Shown: positions 1 to 7,887, numbered from the stretch's first letter. The stretch is DNA of 36,025 bases from Acidobacteriota bacterium (GCA_021780075.1 JAJXZL010000012.1:1-36025), one strand, 5' to 3'. The notes: generated by a model not told the origin, from the letters alone. A program made the numbers and translations.

Positions 1-245
1 TGGAAGAGGCGCTGGAGATGGGAACTTCCAGTCTGAGCGCGATCCGCTATTTGCTCAACGTGGACTGCCGGCAGGCATCTTTCGATGCAGCGGCTGTAGA
101 GATAGGCGAGTTGAGCCGCTACGACCGCCCGCAACCCAGCATGGAAGGCTATGAGCAACTGCGGCCGAGCTGGTCCGAGGCGCCGCAGACAGACTCCGCT
201 TCGCGGATGGCGAAATGGCCTGTAGCGACGGAGGTGGTCCAGTGA
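1..245 (+). CDS. istA: IS21 transposase IstA, C-terminal end (partial)
   Basis: This is the last ~81 codons of a reading frame already open at the window edge (first full codon at 3). It ends in a segment with R-P-x-P-S-M-x-x-Y-x-x-L, which is how IS21 IstA transposases finish after the DDE catalytic domain. The catalytic domain itself lies upstream of the window. The stop codon overlaps the GTG start of istB by four bases (GTGA), the usual translational coupling in IS21. Identification rests mainly on the following istB gene plus the C-terminal motif. Confidence 0.75.
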   Translation, partial: EEALEMGTSSLSAIRYLLNVDCRQASFDAAAVEIGELSRYDRPQPSMEGYEQLRPSWSEAPQTDSASRMAKWPVATEVVQ

Positions 246-1054
246 GCACATCCCAGCCGATCCAACATGCCGCCATTCAGCAGTACGCGCGGCAACTCTA
301 CCTGACGACCGTGGTGGACCAGTTCGCCAGCCTGGCCGAGGAAGCAGTGCGGAAGAAGCAGTCGCACCTGAGCTATCTGGAAGCATTGCTGGAAGCCGAG
401 GTCGAGGAACGCGACCGCAGGGCCGTGATCCGGCGCATCAAGGAAGCCCACTTCCCGACGGTCAAGACACTGGAGGAGTTCGATTTTCAGAGCGCTCAAC
501 ATATCCCCGCAGCCTTGCTGAAGAAGTTGAGCGAGGGGGAGTACCTGGAGCGCAAGGAACCGGTGATTTTTCTCGGCGAAACAGGTACGGGCAAAAGCCA
601 CTTAGCAACCGCTCTTGGTGTTGCCGCCTGCCGACAGCGCAAGCGAGTGCGCTTCACCACAGCAGCCGAGATGGTCACAGAGATGATCGAGGCTCAGAGC
701 CAGTTACAGCTGACGCGGGTGCGTAATCGCTGGATGCGCTACGAACTCGTCGTCGTTGACGAGCTTGGTTATGTGGTCATGCCGGACGCCGCGGCGGAGT
801 TGTTGTTCCAGGTCATCGCCGGACGAGCCGAACAGGCGGCGGTGATTGTGACAACGAATTTGCCGTTTTCCGAATGGCCCACCAAGATACCCAACGCGCG
901 GCTGTGCAAGGCGATGCTGGACCGCCTGACCGATCGGGCCCACATCATCGAGACCGGCACGGAGAGCTACAGATTCCGCAGAACCATGGCACGGAAAGGC
1001 GGCAAGACCGGGGTCCCCACGGACAGGTCTTCGTCCGAGGGGTGGAAGGCATGA
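242..1054 (+). CDS. istB: IS21 helper ATPase IstB
   Basis: AAA+ ATPase of the IstB/DnaC family that assists the IstA transposase in target selection and strand transfer. About 270 residues from the GTG at 242, close to the normal IstB length of ~250-280. Walker A is G-E-T-G-T-G-K-S-H at about residues 112-120. Walker B lies in LVVVDELGY, where IstB proteins typically read DDxGY/DELGY, followed by a sensor-like IVTTNLPFSEW. I chose the GTG at 242 because it overlaps the istA stop by four bases; the in-frame ATG at 215 would intrude further into istA. The gene ends in an ATGA overlap with the next small gene, so all three should be one transcript. Confidence 0.93.
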   Translation: MSTSQPIQHAAIQQYARQLYLTTVVDQFASLAEEAVRKKQSHLSYLEALLEAEVEERDRRAVIRRIKEAHFPTVKTLEEFDFQSAQHIPAALLKKLSEGEYLERKEPVIFLGETGTGKSHLATALGVAACRQRKRVRFTTAAEMVTEMIEAQSQLQLTRVRNRWMRYELVVVDELGYVVMPDAAAELLFQVIAGRAEQAAVIVTTNLPFSEWPTKIPNARLCKAMLDRLTDRAHIIETGTESYRFRRTMARKGGKTGVPTDRSSSEGWKA

Positions 1055-1392
1055 CGAGCAAACAGTGGTATTACGCACAACTGCGCTGGGCTGTGATGGT
1101 GGAAGGCAAAGAGGGCCTGCGAGAGTGGAAAGAGGCAGTCCACATCTTTCCCAGCGAAAATGACCAGACGGCCTTCCAGCAAGCTCTCGAAATCGGTCAT
1201 CAGGGCGAGGAGAGCCATACCGAAGGCCGGCGGGAAGTGGAAACAAGACTGGCAGAGGTCGTACGACTCGATCATCTGGGCAGCAACCCAACCCAGTTCG
1301 AAGTCAGACTCGGTTCCAGTAGGGCCCAGGAACGCTTGCCGTTCGAGCATATCTTCCGCCCGGAGGAGCATATGCCTGAATCGCCCTTTTAA
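1051..1392 (+). CDS. Small IS21-associated protein, DUF4288-like
   Basis: A 113-residue product starting at the ATG that overlaps the istB stop (ATGA), which strongly suggests translational coupling. The layout is a Trp-Tyr strand near the N-terminus (KQWYYAQLRWAVM), a strand ending in E-A-x-x-I-F, an acidic helix, then Y/H-x-x-G-R-x-E and a V-x-x-L-D-x-L segment. This resembles DUF4288 proteins, small alpha/beta proteins of unknown function. No catalytic motif or membrane segment is visible. A third gene is not standard in IS21, so it may be a passenger. Family assignment is by recollection of the pattern only. Confidence 0.6.
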   Translation: MTSKQWYYAQLRWAVMVEGKEGLREWKEAVHIFPSENDQTAFQQALEIGHQGEESHTEGRREVETRLAEVVRLDHLGSNPTQFEVRLGSSRAQERLPFEHIFRPEEHMPESPF

Positions 1393-1421
1393 CGCCGCTT
1401 GACCAGGCCCGCGGCGCCGCC

Positions 1422-1478
1422 CCGTGTTGGCCTTGGCTCCGGTCGCCCTACGGGCTCCTTCCGCCAAGCCCAACACGG
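1422..1478. repeat. Long hairpin downstream of the IS21 genes
   Basis: Arms 1422-1437 and 1463-1478 are 16 nt each and match at 15 of 16 positions (CCGTGTTGG-x-CTTGGC), with a 25-nt loop that itself contains a short GCCC/GGGC pairing. It lies 30 nt after the last IS gene and could end transcription or block read-through, but there is no T-tract. A folding or processing signal is equally possible. Confidence 0.6.
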
Positions 1479-1550
1479 AAAGACAAATCACATGCCTTCA
1501 AGGTGGGGCCAGATCAGACCATCAAAAGGGGCCAAGTCAAGTTGACGAAA

Positions 1551-2308
1551 CCAACAGGGCTTCGAGCTTTTCTAGAGCTTCAGGAATGTTCATCAGTGCT
1601 CCACGCGGGCTAGCTACGCTGGTCACGTGTTACATAAAACTCGAGTGGTCGGTATACCGTCTTAGTTTGCATCGGCTCGCGCCTTGCATGCTCAGTCTGC
1701 AGTTAGCTGGGGAACCCGCCAGCAGGCGATTGAAAAGCTTCTAGTCTTTCCTGTGGCCACGGAAGGTTTGCCGCGGCGATCAGATGCGAGGATGTTAATC
1801 CCCCTTTTGAATGAGGGATCGCCTTGTTCCCCCCTATCGAGCAGGGCTACGCTGCTTTTGGCACGGCGTGGTTTAGCAAGAAGCTGCTTCAGATCCCTCA
1901 CTCAAACGATCCACAACCAGGGCATTGTGTCTGGTCTCCCTTCTCCGGTTCTGCATACTGCCATGTAGTGAGAGGTGGATCCGACGCAGATCGGCCAGCG
2001 CGCCTGGTTCGTGCCGTAATCGCAGTGTTGTTCGTCTTTCCGGCTTTTAGACATAGATCCATCCTCACCCAATCGGAAGTTGATCATTTCCTCGTCATCT
2101 GCAGGGAGCAAGGATGTGTCGATTTGATTATGTATCATTGGTCCCTCTTCTCCTTGTTCCGCACGGTTCTTTGAGCCCGACGATCTGCTTCGCTCGCTCT
2201 TCGGCTGGAGCCTGCGCATTAATTCTAGAATGCCACCCGACTTCCACGGATCAACAACGACGAGGTCGAGAGCTACCGGAGAAGCTATAGGCATATATAA
2301 CGGCTTCC
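1551..2308. other. Stretch without a recognisable gene between IS21 and the iterons
   Basis: No frame here gives a product I recognise. The best candidate is a 78-residue minus-strand frame, 1902-2138, starting at an ATG with a GAGG-like sequence upstream. It is acidic in the middle (ADDEEM...GEDG) and has no known motif. A longer version of that frame (to 2489) would run through the iterons, which is implausible. The segment looks less GC-rich than the rest of the window and probably belongs to the integrated replicon. Confidence 0.3.
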
Positions 2309-2504
2309 CATACAAAGTGATCGTGGTTTTCAATACAAAGTGATCGTGATCCTCAATACAAACTGATCGTGGAAAAACAGTTGGGTCCGGGCGCAATGCA
2401 CAGAGAACGGAAGTGCTCAATACAAAGTGATCGTGGAAAACCCCTGAGATCGCAACCCCATGTGTATCAATCGGATAGCATGAGATCAATATAAAGTGAT
2501 CGTG
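2309..2504. repeat. Iteron array (candidate replication origin, oriV)
   Basis: Five direct repeats share the core TACAAAGTGATCGTG: 2311-2325, 2334-2348, 2357-2371 (one mismatch), 2421-2435 and 2490-2504 (one mismatch). Most are preceded by CAA. The first three are spaced exactly 23 nt apart, about two helical turns, so an initiator would dock on one face of the DNA; the last two follow after 64 and 69 nt. An AT-rich GCATATATAA lies just left of the first copy. The array lies 60 nt beyond the stop codon of a RepA-type initiator gene. Together these are what an iteron-controlled plasmid origin looks like. Function as an origin is inferred. Confidence 0.75.
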
Positions 2505-2563
2505 TTTTCTGTAAGTGACTAAACATCGCGGTGCAGCCCGCCAACGGGATGCACCGACTGACG

Positions 2564-3766
2564 CTACCCCTTGTGCAATGCGTTCACCGGCGGCGGACTC
2601 TTGTACAGCGTCAAACCTGACAATGCCTCAGAACGCCAGTAGGCGCGACCATTCCGGTAACAGCGGACAGCTCGCTTGGCTTCTGCATCTTCGACGCGAG
2701 CGGCACGGTAGACGGTCAACACTTCTTTCAGTGCGACGCGAAACACGCGGCGGAAGTTAAAGAGCCGCTTAGGGTCATACCCTTGGCCGAATTGCTCGTG
2801 CAGTGAGAGCCAGGAGACAGCTTGCGGCCGCCCATCATCAATCCTGCAAAGACGTTGGGCAAGCCAATTGTAAATATCAAGCGCAAGCGCACTATGAGAG
2901 AGCGCCGCGATGTGCGCTTCGTCAACTGGAACCGCGTGCTTGAGGAGGTTGTTGAAATAATCGAGCGAAAGAATGATCTTTGAGGGCCAGAGCACACGCT
3001 GACGATCATCCTTCGGCAACCAGAGGTCAAACGCCGTGACGATACCGGAATTCACCGTGACTGCATGCCCATTGCAGGGTACACCCATACGAATCGACGC
3101 TGCCGACAATCGCGTGAGCTGCTCCTTGATCTCTCGGAAGTTACGGCCATGGGAAGAAAGGCGAAGGTAGCGCTCAACGAAATGCGTCAACGAGCGTCCG
3201 ACATCAATGACTGGCGACTGCGTGACCACGGCCTCGCGATTCAAATGCATGAGCAGCATACGGGCTTTGGGGCCGTAGGGGAGACCAATATTGACGATCT
3301 TTCCCAAGACTGGATGCATAGCCCGGCCTGCATCGATCTCAAGGTGAACCTGGCCGTTGCGACGTTCCCAGCGCCGTACATCGCCACCCGGATCGCGGTA
3401 GGGAAGGACGGTCTGACAAAGAACGCTGTGCTGGTACAGTATCGAATTGTTTTCATTGTCTTTCGCGGCTGCTTCGAGCAGCCGCGAATCAATGCGCGAT
3501 GGCCCAAGCAGCTCTTTCTTGAGGCTGGGCGTAATGGCCAGCGCGGCTGGCACCAAACCAGATTCGCCGCGGCGCTGAGTCGCATTGATGCTTCCGGTGT
3601 GATCATCCAGCAACGCTGGAAGAATTGCTTCAGATTCGAAGGGGGGCGGCGGCAACGGCGCCCTACTCGCAATCGAGAACGGCAGCAATTTTGACGGTGT
3701 GGAAGTAGACGCGCCGGCCAAAACGTATGCGAGCGGCATTGATCTTGCGAGAGAAATCGCTTTCAC
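2564..3766 (-). CDS. repA: Plasmid replication initiator, RepA_C family
   Basis: Initiator protein expected to bind the nearby iterons and open an origin. The second half matches the RepA_C pattern: YGPKARMLLMHLNREAV around residues 165-185, a basic R-x-I-K-E-Q-L-x-R-L-S-A segment, WPSKIILSLDYF, the typical HAVPVDEAHIAALSHSALAL block, WLAQRL, LHEQFG, FRRVF and a C-terminal SPPPV. These are winged-helix DNA-binding segments. The start is unclear: the ATG at 3766 overlaps the upstream HTH gene by ~100 nt, and its first ~30 residues read like out-of-frame sequence. A TTG at 3688 near the end of the upstream gene is an alternative. The coding frame is otherwise intact, so the protein could be functional. 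Confidence 0.85.
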   Translation of the reverse strand: MKAISLARSMPLAYVLAGASTSTPSKLLPFSIASRAPLPPPPFESEAILPALLDDHTGSINATQRRGESGLVPAALAITPSLKKELLGPSRIDSRLLEAAAKDNENNSILYQHSVLCQTVLPYRDPGGDVRRWERRNGQVHLEIDAGRAMHPVLGKIVNIGLPYGPKARMLLMHLNREAVVTQSPVIDVGRSLTHFVERYLRLSSHGRNFREIKEQLTRLSAASIRMGVPCNGHAVTVNSGIVTAFDLWLPKDDRQRVLWPSKIILSLDYFNNLLKHAVPVDEAHIAALSHSALALDIYNWLAQRLCRIDDGRPQAVSWLSLHEQFGQGYDPKRLFNFRRVFRVALKEVLTVYRAARVEDAEAKRAVRCYRNGRAYWRSEALSGLTLYKSPPPVNALHKG

Positions 3767-3875
3767 TGCGAAGTCCGAATCGAAGGCCCTCGATTGAACG
3801 TTCGAGGGTGGCTGCCAACTGGGCCAATGTCATCAAAGGCCCATATTTTGCGATCAGTATTTCTGCGGTGGACAC
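3663..3875 (-). CDS. Small HTH DNA-binding protein of plasmid/ICE type
   Basis: A 70-residue protein starting at GTG (3875), with AGGGGG about 12 nt upstream. The sequence has a helix-turn-helix-like arrangement (YGPLMTLAQLAATLERS, then a basic S-x-K-I-N-A-A-R-I-x-F-G-R-R-V-Y-F). This resembles small proteins found before replication or integration genes on proteobacterial plasmids and islands. It directly precedes repA on the same strand and overlaps its likely start, so it may regulate repA or act as a recombination directionality factor. Upstream, CCCCTTA and TTAGGGG half-sites (3884-3910) form an imperfect inverted repeat that could be its own operator. Confidence 0.65.
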   Translation of the reverse strand: MSTAEILIAKYGPLMTLAQLAATLERSIEGLRFGLRSESDFSRKINAARIRFGRRVYFHTVKIAAVLDCE

Positions 3876-3983
3876 CGTTGTTATCCCCCTAATTTCGTAT
3901 GACTAAGGGGACGATAGCGAAATACAGACCATGAATCGAGAGACAATTCTTTCAGAAAAGTTCCGGCAAATCAGTAATTCGGT

Positions 3984-5021
3984 TCAGCTTTGCCGAGTAC
4001 CTCTGCTCACTTGTGCGCTGTGTTCGGCAGCTCTCGCCAAGAGCAGGCGAAAACGAGCGCTAAACGGATTCTGAAGATCTTTCGCGACTGGTTTCGTTGT
4101 ATCGGAGACACACGTTGATGATCTAGGCGGCGCTGCTCTAAGGGTTGGATAGATGGCATCGGCCATCTCCTCCTCTGTAATCGATGCAAGCGCCTTCTGG
4201 CGAAATTGCTCTATGGCTTCGTATATTTTGAGATCAATGTAGGGCAAGATGCCGTCGTCACACCACTTCGCAAACGTCGAGCTATCCATTCGACTGCTAT
4301 TGCGTTTGTTCATTTGAGCCTTAAGATGATGCTTGCGAAATGCTCGCACGGCATCTTTGAGCGGCACCGAGGCATCTACAGCGTAATAAGTGGCGCTATC
4401 GTTTTCATGGGGTTGAGCGATGAACTGAGTCATCCATGAGTCGATGCCGCCTTCCATTTGAACCATGAGCCACAAGTCCAACAAGTGTTGCGGATGGGCG
4501 GTTGGAACTCGCCGCAGACTGCTTACATCGCACTGCGGAGCTCGTGGACTTTGCTGTCGCGTGGAATCGGTTGAGTCACTTGAATGCGGAACGGACGGCA
4601 TCAACTCTGGATGGAAAAGCACCATCTTCTCGCGTATTGTTAGTGGCACGATCATCAATGCCTCCACCAGATCGAGTACCGTCATAGGCCGGACGGGTTC
4701 GGCACAATGTCTGACCAATGTGACGGTCGGAAAATCAACGTACGGATAGCCCTCGACAAAACCGTCCACTGCGGGAAGTGGGTTCTTCAAGATGCTGATC
4801 AGCAGATCCTCTGGATAATTCTCATCATTGCACCCGAACCACTGATATAGCTGGCAGTCAGGATTCTCGCGTATTGCTTTCCTCCAATGCGCCATCAGAT
4901 CGATGCGCAATGCAAATTGCTCAAGCCAAGGCCTCGGCGTCGCAAAACGCTTGAGAGGCGCATAGTTTTCCAGCTTGAACCATTCTGGAATAGCCAGTTT
5001 CTCTTTGTCTTTACGATTCAT
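3984..5021 (-). CDS. DUF6387-like protein linked to the integrase
   Basis: A 345-residue protein that opens with a charged K-D-K-E-K segment followed by IPEWFKLENYAPLKRF. That IPEWF-x-L-E-x-Y opening is characteristic of the DUF6387 family of unknown function, which I recall as commonly sitting beside integrases in genomic islands. No signal peptide, membrane span or catalytic motif is apparent; the C-terminal third is basic and helical. It starts 30 nt after the integrase stop on the same strand, so the two are probably cotranscribed. A role in element maintenance or regulation is plausible but not shown. Family name is from pattern recognition. Confidence 0.6.
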   Translation of the reverse strand: MNRKDKEKLAIPEWFKLENYAPLKRFATPRPWLEQFALRIDLMAHWRKAIRENPDCQLYQWFGCNDENYPEDLLISILKNPLPAVDGFVEGYPYVDFPTVTLVRHCAEPVRPMTVLDLVEALMIVPLTIREKMVLFHPELMPSVPHSSDSTDSTRQQSPRAPQCDVSSLRRVPTAHPQHLLDLWLMVQMEGGIDSWMTQFIAQPHENDSATYYAVDASVPLKDAVRAFRKHHLKAQMNKRNSSRMDSSTFAKWCDDGILPYIDLKIYEAIEQFRQKALASITEEEMADAIYPTLRAAPPRSSTCVSDTTKPVAKDLQNPFSARFRLLLARAAEHSAQVSRGTRQS

Positions 5022-5051
5022 CGTTCGAGTTCCTCTGTCGAATGCCTCAAA

Positions 5052-6134
5052 CTACGACCTGCGATTTGATAACTGATCGATTTTTTCGACCAAGTCTTCG
5101 GCACGCAGATGCGTGTACCGCTTCAACATCTGCATGGACTTGTGACCGCTGATCGCAGAGACTTCCTGATCGGAGAAGCCTGCTTCGACAAAGCGGCTGA
5201 CGGCCTCGTGGCGGAGATCGTGAAAGTGTACGTCTTTCAAACCCGCAGCGCGTTTTACAGCTAGCCATGCAGGGTTGAATTGATAGGGGCGGCGCTTGCC
5301 GTCGCGACCTGGCTCTCCGAAAAAAATCAGATCGGTGTCGATGGGGCGCACGGGATGATTGAGCGCTTCGCGGAACAGCTCCGTTGCAGCTACGCTCAGC
5401 GGTACCGTGCGCGGCAATGTGTTCTTGGTTTCAAGCAGTCGAACGACGCGACGCTTTAAGTCGACTTGCATCCGGCGCAATGTTGAGATCTCGGATGCTC
5501 GCATTCCGGTCTCGAGTGCAATGCGGACGATCCGGCGCAACATGGGGTTTGAGTGATTGTCTACGGCCTCGAAGAGGCGCTTCTCTTCTTCGGCAGTCAG
5601 CCGGCGATTGCGGCCTGGGCCAGGAGCTGGCCGGCGAATGTTGAGCACCGGATTCGATGGCAGGCCAACACGCCACTCCTTGATGGCGATGGTGAACAGA
5701 TGACCGAGCAGGGCAAGCTCTAAGCGGACAGTGTTGTTGGCTCGGGGAATTGGCTTGCCGTTCTCGTCCTTGCGATCAGCTCCCGCGAGGCGCTCGTCGC
5801 GAAACTGAGCGATGATCTCCGGCGTCAGTGCTGCGAGGGAATACTTGCCCAAATGCTTAGTCAGGATTGCGCCGCGACGCTGTTCAGCCTCTTGAGAGGA
5901 TGGTCGTTTGGTTGGTGTGACCTCGGCCAGGTAGCGGCTCAATGCCACAGCGACCGTCATGCGATCTGCTGTCGCCCGCACGATGTAGGTGCCGCGAACG
6001 ATTTCATCTTCCGTACGTCGCGCCCAGTCCTCGGCATCACGCTTGGTTCTGAATGTCTTTGCTTTGAGAGGCCATCCTGCCTTGCGGATGATCGCCTTCC
6101 AGTTCCCAGATGGGCGCTTGATGATCGTGGCCAT
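5052..6134 (-). CDS. int: Tyrosine recombinase (integrase)
   Basis: A 360-residue phage-type integrase. It has an N-terminal arm-binding region (residues 1-60), a core-binding SAM-like domain (about 62-165) and a catalytic domain (175-350). All catalytic residues are visible: R212 (TGMRASE), K237 (ETKNT), H305-x-x-R308 (HDLRHE), H331 (SGHKS) and nucleophile Y340 (KRYTHL). It appears fully functional. The gene starts 158 nt from the 3' end of tRNA-Ile2, the expected place for an integrase whose attachment site is that tRNA. Tandem 8-bp repeats lie just upstream. The downstream partner is the DUF6387-like gene. Confidence 0.95.
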   Translation of the reverse strand: MATIIKRPSGNWKAIIRKAGWPLKAKTFRTKRDAEDWARRTEDEIVRGTYIVRATADRMTVAVALSRYLAEVTPTKRPSSQEAEQRRGAILTKHLGKYSLAALTPEIIAQFRDERLAGADRKDENGKPIPRANNTVRLELALLGHLFTIAIKEWRVGLPSNPVLNIRRPAPGPGRNRRLTAEEEKRLFEAVDNHSNPMLRRIVRIALETGMRASEISTLRRMQVDLKRRVVRLLETKNTLPRTVPLSVAATELFREALNHPVRPIDTDLIFFGEPGRDGKRRPYQFNPAWLAVKRAAGLKDVHFHDLRHEAVSRFVEAGFSDQEVSAISGHKSMQMLKRYTHLRAEDLVEKIDQLSNRRS

Positions 6135-6167
6135 AGCAGCTCCGGTGCAGCAGCATGAAGAACAGCT

Positions 6168-6187
6168 CTGTACCCAAAACTGTACCC
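6168..6187. repeat. Tandem GGGTACAG repeats, candidate integrase arm sites
   Basis: On the minus strand the sequence reads GGGTACAG-TTTT-GGGTACAG: two perfect 8-bp direct repeats with a 12-nt period (6168-6175 and 6180-6187). They lie between the integrase start and the tRNA, about 105 nt from the tRNA 3' end. Tyrosine integrases bind paired direct repeats (arm-type sites) near att. The function is inferred from position and geometry. Confidence 0.5.
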
Positions 6188-6291
6188 GATAGCAGGGAAT
6201 AGCGCAAGAAAGGCGAAAATATCATGCGGACATTAAAGGTTGGTTCAGTATGTAAATATAATATTTTGTGCTATTTAATTTGATATTACTT

Positions 6292-6367
<76 letters not shown>

Positions 6368-6780
6368 TATTTGTCTGCAACCGATTGTTTTTTAAGCAAT
6401 TTATCGGCATTGCTTGGTGGCCAAGAAACGCTATCTCCAGTCTGGCGCCGGTTCTGGCGCAGGTTGCTTTCTCAGTGTGACACAGCCGCTCACAGACAGT
6501 CACCCTTCTCGGCACTTGAATACTGACTTCAGGTGCTTTAACGGCCTTCACCGCAGCCTCTGAAACCTATCGGCGAAAAAGCCGATGCCCGGAAGTCAAT
6601 TCTCTGCTGGAATTTCACGCTCTTCTGATCCTATTTCGTATTGTGTCGCGTGGAAGCCGCACTCCGGCTTGTAGTGGGCTTGCGGGCTATAATGTCGCAT
6701 AACTTGATGCGTCGTCCAGGCACCCAAAGGTCATCTTTCACCCGCCTTCGAGTTGTTGGAACGCAGAGGCCGGTCCTTAA
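6368..6780. other. Intergenic region after tRNA-Ile2
   Basis: No gene found in 413 nt. It contains a short perfect hairpin (ATCGGC at 6569-6574 and GCCGAT at 6581-6586, loop GAAAAA) and one promoter-like box listed separately. A 73-residue minus-strand frame overlapping the tRNA is an artefact of reading through it. This stretch should be native chromosomal sequence flanking the tRNA, because the element lies on the other side. Confidence 0.4.
6688..6693 (+). promoter_or_regulatory. Candidate -10 box for the reductase-ligase operon
   Basis: A perfect TATAAT lies 87 nt before the ATG of the reductase gene. No convincing -35 hexamer is seen at 16-18 nt spacing (a TTGTAG at 6669-6674 is only 13 nt away), so the assignment is weak. 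Confidence 0.3.
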
Positions 6781-7887
6781 ATGAACAGCGAAGAGCTTAT
6801 TCTTGTCACCGGTGCGACCGGCTTTCTAGGGGTGCAACTGGTCCGCGAACTTTTGGAGAGTCAGCCGCACGCCAAGCTGGCGCTTCTAATCCGCGATAGA
6901 GCGGGTCAATCGGTTCAACAGCGTGCCGATATGATTGTTCCCCCAGCCGCGCGGTCCCGTGTCCAGGTCTACTCCGGAGATGTCAGCCAGAATCACTGCG
7001 GCTTGAATAGCGCTGCTTACCAGCGCCTTTGCGCGGAGACAACCCGCGTAATTCATTCCGCGGCCACGGTGCGTTTTGATCACTCGCTGGAGGAGGCGCG
7101 GCGCATCAACGTCGACGGTACCCGCCGCGTGCTGGATTTTGCCGCCGGCATGCGCCGGTTGCGGAGCCTTGCTTACGTCGGAACGGCTTACGTGGCAGGC
7201 GAACGCGCCGATCTGGTGCGCGAAAGCGAACTTGACGTGGGCCAGAGCTACCGCAATACCTACGAACAGACCAAAGCCGAAGCAGAGGCGCTGGTTCGGT
7301 CGCGTCTTGAATCCTTGCCTGGCGTGATTTTGCGCCCCAGCATCATCGTGGGCGATTCGCGCACTGGCGTGACTTCCAGTTTCAAGATGATGTATTGGCC
7401 GCTGAAGATTTACGCGCGCCGGTTGTGGCGCACGGTCCCCGGCTTTCCTGACGCCGTTCTAGACATCGTGCCGGTTGATTACGTCGCCGCATCCGTCGCA
7501 CGCCTGGTCTTTGACGAGGCCGCCTTTGGCAGCACCGTCCACCTCTGCGCCGGATCGCGGGGCAGCGCAACCATTCAGCAGATCGCTCAACGCGCGGCAG
7601 AGTACTTTGACGTGGCAGAGCCTCGTTATGTCGATCCAAAGTTTTTCTTCGCTGCTATACGTCCACTGCTGTTTCTATCTTTATGGGGACGCAAGCGCCG
7701 CGTACTACGCGACGGCCGCGCTTATCGGGACTACTTCACCATGCGCATGCAGTTTGATACGACCAATGCCGAGCGCCTGCTAGGGCCTGCTGGAGTGCGC
7801 CCGCCGCTGGTGATGGACTACCTGAACCGCCTGTTCCATTACTGCGTGGCCAGCGACTGGGGCCGCAAGCCGGTTTCCGCGCAATGA
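6781..7887 (+). CDS. Thioester-reductase-like NAD(P)-dependent SDR (fatty acyl reductase type)
   Basis: An extended short-chain dehydrogenase of 368 residues. It has the NAD(P) motif G-A-T-G-F-L-G (11-17), the 'male sterility' signature VIHSAATVRFD (90-100) followed by R-x-x-N-V-D-G-T, the catalytic Y161-x-x-x-K165 pair and LRPSIIVGDS. These mark the NAD_binding_4 group, whose members reduce acyl thioesters (acyl-CoA or carrier-bound) to aldehydes or alcohols. It overlaps the following acyl ligase by four bases (ATGA), so the pair would work in sequence: the ligase activates a carboxylic acid and this enzyme reduces the activated acyl group. The substrate is unknown. A sugar-epimerase-like role is less likely given the signature. 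Confidence 0.8.
   Translation: MNSEELILVTGATGFLGVQLVRELLESQPHAKLALLIRDRAGQSVQQRADMIVPPAARSRVQVYSGDVSQNHCGLNSAAYQRLCAETTRVIHSAATVRFDHSLEEARRINVDGTRRVLDFAAGMRRLRSLAYVGTAYVAGERADLVRESELDVGQSYRNTYEQTKAEAEALVRSRLESLPGVILRPSIIVGDSRTGVTSSFKMMYWPLKIYARRLWRTVPGFPDAVLDIVPVDYVAASVARLVFDEAAFGSTVHLCAGSRGSATIQQIAQRAAEYFDVAEPRYVDPKFFFAAIRPLLFLSLWGRKRRVLRDGRAYRDYFTMRMQFDTTNAERLLGPAGVRPPLVMDYLNRLFHYCVASDWGRKPVSAQ

Larger units (their letters stand above)
1..1550 (+). mobile_element. IS21-family insertion sequence, right-hand part (left end outside window)
   Basis: The region carries the hallmark IS21 gene pair: the end of an istA transposase overlapping an istB ATPase helper. A third small gene, a long hairpin and, at the far right, two imperfect 12-bp direct repeats follow (GGGGCCAGATCA at 1505-1516 and GGGGCCAAGTCA at 1528-1539, 10 of 12 identical, 23-nt period). 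IS21 elements are known to have such multiple transposase-binding repeats inside their ends. The exact right terminus is not certain; I place it near 1540-1550 because the repeats stop there and no coding follows. The left terminus is not in the window. Confidence 0.75.

Noticed and set aside
1902..2489. 195-residue minus-strand protein
   Set aside because: Its first third is a translation of the iterons, giving repeated D-H-F-V-L; only a shorter 78-residue version could be real, with weak support.
2309..2504. CRISPR array
   Set aside because: Repeats are short (15-18 nt), the gaps are only 8 nt between the first three and then ~50 nt, there are no cas genes, and a RepA gene is adjacent, so iterons explain it better.
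1..5000. Second copy of the tRNA-Ile2 3' end (other att site)
   Set aside because: I looked for the T-arm/acceptor sequence in this part and did not find it; the other end must be outside the window or lost.
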